Below, one piece after another: positions 34,348 to 40,280 of a stretch of 40,280 nt of DNA. The DNA comes from Bacillus sp. AFS041924 (GTDB lineage Bacteria; Bacillota; Bacilli; Bacillales; Bacillaceae_G): the NCBI RefSeq assembly GCF_002577195.1, contig NZ_NULG01000033.1:1-40280 (forward strand), given 5' to 3'. The notes under the pieces are model-generated. The model saw nothing but the letters and a program-made list of their open reading frames with translations. It ran no database searches and was not told the origin of the DNA. Numbering within the stretch: position 1 is the stretch's first letter; each line of letters opens with the position of its first letter. The translations under genes were made by a program, and so were the position numbers.

Positions 34348-37300
34348 CTATTTACTTAAACCTAAATTTTCCAATATACTATTTAACGTTTCACCTTTAA
34401 AAGTAGTCTTCGCTTTCGGTACATCTAGAACAGTTTTATTTTGTAGTCCGAAGTTTTTAATTATAAAATCCATATCCTTTTTATCTACTACTTTATCAAA
34501 GTTAAGGTCTCCAGAAGTCTTATTTGTCCCCCAATATGTTTGGACAGCTAAAGCATCTAAAACATCAATTACATTATCTTTATTTACATCACCTGCTGCA
34601 GCAATTGGCATATTAACTTGTTGATCTTTTCCCACTAGCTCACCGCGCACTTCATCAGATAAGTTTACTTGTTTGTATAATGTAAAATGTCCAGGAACAT
34701 CTACTCTTACGGTGTAATCATTTTTATCAGCGTTAAAACCATTGGCTTCGAATGCACCATTTTTGTTTACTATTGGTACTTCAACAATTGATTTTTCGTC
34801 GTACGAACTAACGGTGACTTTTGCTCCAATAGTACTTTGGTCTAAATTATTATTCAATTGACCGGTCGTAGGCTCATTTGCCCCCTCTACTCGTAAAGAA
34901 CCTTCTAACATTGATATAGTTTGATTATTTTTATAACCTTCCATATAAGTATATACGTCGTTCGTCTCAACATTTGATTGATCAATTGTTTTAGAATTAA
35001 TCAGATGCCATGAGAACGGAGTACTTACTGTAAATTTATTTAATGTTTTTATATCGAAATTAAATAATTGAAAATCCTCAGGAAGTGATTTAGTACCTAA
35101 ATAATTAAAAGTAAATGTGTATTGAAGTACGTCTGGCCAACTTGTTGGTGCAGTTGCCACTGTAACATTAGCTTCACCATATTTCTTAACTTCATCATTT
35201 ACAGTTACATTTTCAATACTAGCTTGATCTGTAAATACCGGTATCGAAATTTTAGTAGTTTTTAAGTTTTTAATATTATTCGAACGAACACTATAATTTA
35301 CTGTGTCCCCCGTTGTGATACTTTGTTTATTTGCCTCTAAATAATAATATGGGTACGTATCTTTTACGAAAAAGACCTTTAACATATTTGACGCGTCAGC
35401 AGAAGGATTCTTCGCAGCATCTAAACCATAAAATTGAACTTGCAACGGTTGAAATTGACTGTTAACCAAAATTTGATCAGAATAATTTCCGTTTTTATCT
35501 GTGTTGATTGGATTTGCCGGAAATCCACCATAAAACGATACAACTGAATTGCTAGATTGATCAACAGGAATACCATAACGATTTGCCTCTTCAACTTCCG
35601 GGTCTTGTACATTAATATTAAAATCATATAAAAATTGTCCGTTCGAATCTAATTGACTTTCATTATATTCGATTACTTTTTGGTCTAAATCATCAAAACT
35701 ACTTGTAACTTTCGGTGCACCCAGTTCATATATGAAATCTGAAGCTTGTGAGAATGTTTTCCCACTTTCATTAGTCCCGACCAATCTTAATTTATAATGT
35801 CCAGTTTTTATTGTCTTTGCTTCACTACTAATAGGATTGTTTGGATCGCCTGTAAATGGATAGTAATTACCATCAAACCCTCTTGGGATAAAATAAGATT
35901 GATTTTCATTTAATTGTAAAGTATCAAATGAACCGACTAATCCAAGGTCTCCTCCAGTAATTGGGTCTTGTATCACTACATCTAAAGTCTTCATATGTGA
36001 CTTTAACTCAAATGAGAAACCTAGAAATGGATACATCGTCTCTGGCCATGTGTAGCCAGTTGAAAATAGCGGGTTTTCCACTTTAAACGTTGAAATCCCC
36101 TCGTTTACTACTCGCACACCAAACGGAATTTGATATTGCTCTGTTGGATCCTCATTATTAGTGAATAATACATATCCTTCATATGTTCCTTTGTCTGCCG
36201 TTTTTGGAATGTTTAAATTAAACTTAATCGATTTTTGACTTATTCCGTTTAATTTTATCGAACCTGGCCCCGATAACGTTACATTATTTAAAGCAGCATC
36301 TTCTGATCCTCTTTGATCAGTTTGAAACTTAATATTAATACTAAATGTTTTCGCCTTTTCGCTTCTGTTTTTAAGTGTAACAGTTCTTGAATCAGAAATG
36401 GCTTGGTCATTAAATCCGAAAGATCCAAAGCTCATTCCCCCTGTGGATTCATCAATTAGTTTTTGTTTTCCATTAATAACGCTAGGTGTTTTATCCTTAA
36501 CGACTAATTCCACATTTGAGTGAATAGCTTCATATACATCTACTCTACCACTGCCAACTTCAAATACACTATATGCTTTTGACAATGGATCAGCTGTATT
36601 CATCAAAATCGACTTTACATCTGACGGAGTGAGATCCTTATTTGATTGAAGTAATAAAGCTGATACTCCTGCTACATAAGGTGTAGCCATTGATGTACCC
36701 GATAAACGTTCATAAGCAAATTGATAATCTTGTGCTTTTGTACCATCCGCTGTTTTATCATTAATATAAAATGGAACCGTTGAAAGAATTGATACGCCTG
36801 GTGCAGTCACTTCTGGTTTAATATCATAATTAATACGAGATGGCCCTCTTGAACTAAAGTTAGCTAATTCATCTGATGCCGTTTGTATCTTTGCAAAATC
36901 ACCAAATGAAAAATCAGTTTTTCCTTCTTTAATTGCATTTGAAATGGCTAAACCATCTTCGTATGCAATTGAAAAAGAAGGGATTGTGTCCATGGACTCT
37001 CCTAATAGTTCCTTGATTGTTCCTTCTGCTTTATTTGCTTCATCATTATACATAATTACTCCAGCAGCACCGTTTGCTTTTGCATTTTTAATTTTATCCA
37101 TTAATGCAATTGAACCACGTTTTATAAAGGCAATCTTTCCTTTAACATCTTTACCAGTAAAATGATAGGTGTTTCCTAAACCAACATCTACAAGTTGATA
37201 TGTTTTACCTTTTAATGATGTTAAGTCATCTTCATAGTTTCGAGCCATTTGTCTTAAAGAATAATTTTTATTGCTATTTACTCCAGAGTATTGATATAGA

Positions 37301-38517
37301 TCGATTGCAACTGATGATGCACCTACTGTTAATGCTAATGCTGCTGTACCAGGTGCCCCAAGTGAATACAAGCTATCACCGCTATTTCCCGCAGCAACTA
37401 CTGTAGTCACACCACTAATTACTGCATTATTTACAGCTACTGATGTTGGAAATAATGGATCATTAATCGTTGCACCTAAAGACATATTAATAACATCCAT
37501 TCCATCATTTACAGCTTTATCAATTGCAGCTATTATTCCATCACTATCACCACCCCCATAAGGACCAAGTACGCGATAAGAATAAATGTCTGCATCTGGC
37601 GCTACCCCAACTTTTTTAAATTCACTATTTGCTACTCCTTGTCCAGCAATTATACCTGCCACATGGGTACCATGCTCGGTATAATAAGCTGAAGTACCAC
37701 CAAATTCTGGTTCCCCTGATTTTTTCCAGTCTTCATAGGTTGTTTCCATTGGATCATTATCATTGTCAATAAAATCATAACCACCTTTATAAGCGTCTTT
37801 TAAATCTGGATGGTTATAATCAATCCCAGTATCTAATATTCCTATCTTTATACCCTTTCCTGTATATCCTTCAGCATGTAATCGATCTAATCCATCGTAA
37901 GGAGAGTAATTCCCAACTTTAGATTCGTCTGCTTTCATTTCACCGCTTTTGTCATCTTCTGGAGGTGGATTAATCGTAAATGTTTGATTACTCCATACCT
38001 TCTTTACAACTTTAGACTTTAACAGTTCATTAATTTGATTTGCTGGTAAACTCATTGAAACTCCATTAAAGGCATTTTTAAATGTACGTTTAATTTTAAT
38101 ATCCAATTTTTTATTATTAGATTTTAACTTTTCAATATCTTTTTTAAACTTTTCATGATCACTATCCACTAAACTAGATGCTTCGGCTGCTGTTAAATTT
38201 TGACCTTCTAGACTCGCTTCTATTTGAGCAACTTTTGCTGGTTTATTAGCGAATTCAACAATGACTGGAGTTTGGACTGTAGATGATAAATTAATATCAG
38301 GTGAAACTTTGAGCCCCGTTTCATCCGTCGTTGATAATTGATGTAGAGCTGTTCTTTGTGCAGATGTTAAATTCCTTAGAATATCTTCCACTTTGGAATT
38401 ACTTTTTGCTTGTGAGACTTTTGTTGCTTGACCAAATGAACCGAAAACTATACTAGTTGATAAAGCTAAAACTGTTAAACCTTTTACAGCTTTATGTTTT
38501 TGACGATTCTTCCCCAT
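34348..38517 (-). CDS. Vpr-like S8 serine protease with dockerin-like C-terminus (copy 2)
   Basis: A 1389-residue paralogue of the protease at 23659, with the same order: signal peptide (ending SQA, ~36), helical motif VEDILRNLTSAQRTALHQL (43-61), I9 propeptide (~84-183), S8 domain with Asp229, His282, Asn378 and Ser609 (GTSMATPY), PA insert (~430-540), beta-sandwich modules, dockerin-like pair (1308-1360: DVNKDNVIDVLD and DLNFDKVVDKKD) and the tail TLNSILENLGLSK. The catalytic residues are intact. Its start is backed by TAGGAGGAAG. The gene lies 115 bp behind a 25-codon peptide ORF and an RNPP-type regulator on the same strand, which makes quorum-type control plausible. Confidence 0.93.
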   Translation of the reverse strand: MGKNRQKHKAVKGLTVLALSTSIVFGSFGQATKVSQAKSNSKVEDILRNLTSAQRTALHQLSTTDETGLKVSPDINLSSTVQTPVIVEFANKPAKVAQIEASLEGQNLTAAEASSLVDSDHEKFKKDIEKLKSNNKKLDIKIKRTFKNAFNGVSMSLPANQINELLKSKVVKKVWSNQTFTINPPPEDDKSGEMKADESKVGNYSPYDGLDRLHAEGYTGKGIKIGILDTGIDYNHPDLKDAYKGGYDFIDNDNDPMETTYEDWKKSGEPEFGGTSAYYTEHGTHVAGIIAGQGVANSEFKKVGVAPDADIYSYRVLGPYGGGDSDGIIAAIDKAVNDGMDVINMSLGATINDPLFPTSVAVNNAVISGVTTVVAAGNSGDSLYSLGAPGTAALALTVGASSVAIDLYQYSGVNSNKNYSLRQMARNYEDDLTSLKGKTYQLVDVGLGNTYHFTGKDVKGKIAFIKRGSIALMDKIKNAKANGAAGVIMYNDEANKAEGTIKELLGESMDTIPSFSIAYEDGLAISNAIKEGKTDFSFGDFAKIQTASDELANFSSRGPSRINYDIKPEVTAPGVSILSTVPFYINDKTADGTKAQDYQFAYERLSGTSMATPYVAGVSALLLQSNKDLTPSDVKSILMNTADPLSKAYSVFEVGSGRVDVYEAIHSNVELVVKDKTPSVINGKQKLIDESTGGMSFGSFGFNDQAISDSRTVTLKNRSEKAKTFSINIKFQTDQRGSEDAALNNVTLSGPGSIKLNGISQKSIKFNLNIPKTADKGTYEGYVLFTNNEDPTEQYQIPFGVRVVNEGISTFKVENPLFSTGYTWPETMYPFLGFSFELKSHMKTLDVVIQDPITGGDLGLVGSFDTLQLNENQSYFIPRGFDGNYYPFTGDPNNPISSEAKTIKTGHYKLRLVGTNESGKTFSQASDFIYELGAPKVTSSFDDLDQKVIEYNESQLDSNGQFLYDFNINVQDPEVEEANRYGIPVDQSSNSVVSFYGGFPANPINTDKNGNYSDQILVNSQFQPLQVQFYGLDAAKNPSADASNMLKVFFVKDTYPYYYLEANKQSITTGDTVNYSVRSNNIKNLKTTKISIPVFTDQASIENVTVNDEVKKYGEANVTVATAPTSWPDVLQYTFTFNYLGTKSLPEDFQLFNFDIKTLNKFTVSTPFSWHLINSKTIDQSNVETNDVYTYMEGYKNNQTISMLEGSLRVEGANEPTTGQLNNNLDQSTIGAKVTVSSYDEKSIVEVPIVNKNGAFEANGFNADKNDYTVRVDVPGHFTLYKQVNLSDEVRGELVGKDQQVNMPIAAAGDVNKDNVIDVLDALAVQTYWGTNKTSGDLNFDKVVDKKDMDFIIKNFGLQNKTVLDVPKAKTTFKGETLNSILENLGLSK

Positions 38518-38632
38518 TTTCTTCCTCCTAGTAAATCATGTATGTAGAGAGTACTTTCTATTTCTAAATTTTCAGAAAAGTATTCCTGCAATTATCTTAA
38601 TCTCAGTTGGATTACACATCAATGGGGGTTAT

Positions 38633-38710
38633 TCACTCCAAAAACTTTACTAATAGGGGAAATAAATGAAAGAAATATGTCGAAAACTTGTTTATAAATG
38701 GGGTTTTCAC
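38633..38710 (-). CDS. candidate signalling peptide, 25 aa, between regulator and protease
   Basis: GTG at 38710, eight bases behind AGGAG, opens VKTPFINKFSTYFFHLFPLL and five more residues (VKFLE). The short product has a basic start and a hydrophobic middle, like exported pheromone precursors (SHP, ComS, PapR/NprX style). It lies between a gene for an HTH-TPR regulator and a secreted protease, all on one strand, matching the known regulator-peptide-protease order of nprR-nprX-nprA. The terminator hairpin at 38733-38764 separates it from the regulator. A -35/-10 pair (TTGTAT, 17 bp, TATATT at 38730-38758) overlaps that hairpin but would leave a very short leader. Chance cannot be excluded for so short an ORF. 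Confidence 0.35.
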   Translation of the reverse strand: MKTPFINKFSTYFFHLFPLLVKFLE

Positions 38711-38732
38711 ATTAAAGTCTCCTATACAAAAT

Positions 38733-38764
38733 ATAAAAAGCCTTATATAAATATACAAGGCTTC
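38733..38764 (-). terminator. terminator of the RNPP-type regulator gene
   Basis: On the minus strand AAGCCTTGTATA pairs with TATAAGGCTT around a small AT loop, followed by TTTTATATTTT, 12 bp after the stop codon. Confidence 0.8.
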
Positions 38765-38776
38765 AATTTATTTACT

Positions 38777-40021
38777 TTAAACAAGTTCACTATTTTTTCG
38801 ATATCGATCTACTATAGAGTGTGTAAACTGATTAGCCCGTTCAATATCTCCTTTTTTCGAATAAAAATCGAATAACTTAATTTCATAATTCTCAGTTGCA
38901 AGACCGTAGCCCTTCTCCTTAAAAAACGGATATGCTACTGTCTCTAAGTATTGGTAGTATTCTTCTATTAAATTTTGAATTTTAAAGACATGTAATTGAA
39001 AATAGTGAGAATACATAGCATCGTTTGATTTATTTGCTAAAGCGAGCCCTTTCTTTGCAGCTTTAATCAAGTCTATATCGGATTGTAGACCTATTTTTGT
39101 AGCTGTATTTAAATATCCTTCTAAGGTTACTAAATAATGAGGATGTGATTTATCACGTAATTTTAAGGATTGACTATAATAATCGAATGCTTGTTTATAG
39201 GATCCATTACGAAATTGTTGATAAGCATAATTATGAAGTAATTTTGCTTTTTGATCATTTAAACCTAGACTTTCAGCCATTTCAATTAATCTTGGATACC
39301 CTGAATCTTTTGTATCAAAAATTTCTTCTTGTTCAACTTGAATCAACATTAACATTTCAGTTTCAAGTATTCTATTAAAGCTGTTCTCATTCGTAAAAAA
39401 TTGCAATGCTTTATTAGCATAATGATACGCAAGCACACGGGAATTCATGCACATATAGGCAACAGCTAGATCAAAATAATATTCAGGATTATTGTAGTAG
39501 GTTAGATCAATTCTCTTTAAATAAGAAATCGCTCGTTTATATTCACCTTGATAGTCAAGATAAAACTTCCCCTTAATATGATACAGCATATTTTGATCAT
39601 AAGGTGAAAGTTCGTGCCAACAATTCATCTCATCAATCAAAGCTTTAGCAAGATTATTTTCTCCAATTAATAAATAATATCTTGTTAAAATTAGTGTGTA
39701 AAAACGATAAAAATCTTGGATTTTCAAAAGCGAGATTCCTTCTAACTTAGCTTTCATGCTTGTTGCTTTTGAATTTAGTTTTAAGATAATTGAATCATGC
39801 CATTCTTTTAAAACTGAATTCAAATTATAGTACGTTTCGATTTCAACCTGCATATTAATTCCAAGTTTTTTAGTTAACAATTCAATTGTTTCTTCAGATA
39901 CTTCTGTAATACCACGTTCAATTTTACTAATATGCGTACTCGAACAAATTTGATTCCCTAAGTCGGCTTGCCTTAAACCTTGAAGTTCACGGTAAAACTT
40001 TATAATTTTCCCTTGGATCAT
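38777..40021 (-). CDS. RNPP-type (NprR/PlcR-like) HTH-TPR regulator
   Basis: A 414-residue cytoplasmic regulator. Residues 5-58 form an XRE-type helix-turn-helix (LRQADLGNQICSSTHISKIERG). The rest is a superhelix of about eight TPR-like helical pairs (for example YYFDLAVAYMCMNSRVLAYHYANKAL and AYQQFRNGSYKQAFDYYSQSLKL). Domain order and length match NprR, PlcR and related regulators, whose TPR part binds re-imported signalling peptides. AGTAAGAG and a plausible promoter lie upstream (40115-40165). The gene sits next to a secreted protease gene, as nprR does, but no NprX-like ORF overlaps its end; the nearest peptide candidate is at 38633-38710. RNPP assignment is firm at the architecture level; the name NprR is not. 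Confidence 0.82.
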   Translation of the reverse strand: MIQGKIIKFYRELQGLRQADLGNQICSSTHISKIERGITEVSEETIELLTKKLGINMQVEIETYYNLNSVLKEWHDSIILKLNSKATSMKAKLEGISLLKIQDFYRFYTLILTRYYLLIGENNLAKALIDEMNCWHELSPYDQNMLYHIKGKFYLDYQGEYKRAISYLKRIDLTYYNNPEYYFDLAVAYMCMNSRVLAYHYANKALQFFTNENSFNRILETEMLMLIQVEQEEIFDTKDSGYPRLIEMAESLGLNDQKAKLLHNYAYQQFRNGSYKQAFDYYSQSLKLRDKSHPHYLVTLEGYLNTATKIGLQSDIDLIKAAKKGLALANKSNDAMYSHYFQLHVFKIQNLIEEYYQYLETVAYPFFKEKGYGLATENYEIKLFDFYSKKGDIERANQFTHSIVDRYRKNSELV

Positions 40022-40280
40022 GATGTCCTCCCATTGCTTTATCCTCTTATGAGTATTTAACGTGATAAAACAATTTCTCCCTATAAATTGTTCGTGTACT
40101 AAGTCGTTTATTTTATATTAAATCATTATTTTTTTTATTTTCAATAACAATATTTAACTCTTACTATATTTCATATTGCCAGTCCCAAAAAAATTTAAAA
40201 ATATCACATTATATAATAGGCTCTGATAAAAAAGAATGTTGATTTTCCATTCCAGGTACTTCGCTTGAGGCCACTGAAAA
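40022..40280. promoter_or_regulatory. upstream region of the RNPP-type regulator
   Basis: On the minus strand TTGAAA (40139-40144) and TAATAT (40115-40120), 18 bp apart, form a candidate sigma-A promoter. AGTAAGAG (40158-40165) lies 14 bp upstream of the -35. The last ~45 bases (from about 40236) read GTTGATTTTCCATTCCAGG and onward, and resemble a dispersed Bacillaceae intergenic repeat cut by the window edge. Confidence 0.45.

Noticed and set aside
38666-38875. Plus-strand 69-codon ORF with AGGGG upstream of its ATG
   Set aside because: It runs about 100 bp antisense into the RNPP regulator gene and across its terminator; the minus-strand peptide ORF at 38633-38710 fits the neighbourhood better.

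Overview
The window comes from a low-GC (roughly one third G+C), endospore-forming Bacillaceae bacterium. The evidence is a complete GerA-type germinant receptor operon, strong AGGAGG-type ribosome binding sites, Vpr-like subtilases, a YfkN-like nucleotidase, YugP and YkfB/YkfC homologues. I see no rRNA, tRNA, CRISPR array or intact insertion sequence. Left to right: bases 1-480 are a decaying 20-bp tandem repeat. Bases 532-4832 (minus strand) are a reductive pyrimidine degradation operon, preT-preA-dihydropyrimidinase plus a small unknown gene. Then come a VTT-domain membrane protein, a MerR regulator with a YugP-type metallopeptidase, and on the plus strand the three-gene germinant receptor operon.

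Bases 11022-14997 (minus strand) are a compact gas vesicle operon, gvpA-O-N-F-G-L-S-K-J, which converges on the germination operon. Its genes touch or overlap by a few bases, except that a rho-independent terminator lies directly after gvpA. That position should give much more of the shell protein than of the assembly proteins.

The right half is devoted to secreted and envelope hydrolases. It holds a 1227-residue protein joining a complete M4 (thermolysin-like) protease to a complete S8 (subtilisin-like) protease, followed by a BsuPI-like lipoprotein. Next are ykfB and ykfC for murein peptide processing, a DUF3870 gene, and two paralogous ~1380-residue Vpr-like subtilases, each with a C-terminal dockerin-like module. 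The region also has an IcaB-type polysaccharide deacetylase and a large secreted nucleotidase with a divergent LysR gene. It ends with an NprR/PlcR-like (RNPP-type) HTH-TPR regulator.

Between that regulator and the nearest subtilase is an overlooked 25-codon ORF with a good ribosome binding site. It encodes a short basic-hydrophobic peptide, so the order regulator - peptide - protease resembles nprR-nprX-nprA quorum sensing. An AGTAAGAG motif recurs upstream of four genes here, including the regulator and two of the proteases.

The region also shows decay: a gamma-class carbonic anhydrase pseudogene (about 33965-34175), a C-terminal scrap of a second ykfC (15528-15575), a broken ORF at 20269-20541, and two genes (a MerR regulator and the BsuPI-like lipoprotein) whose reading frames extend upstream of any ATG, GTG or TTG. 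All functions are read from motifs and recalled family knowledge; no database search was run.
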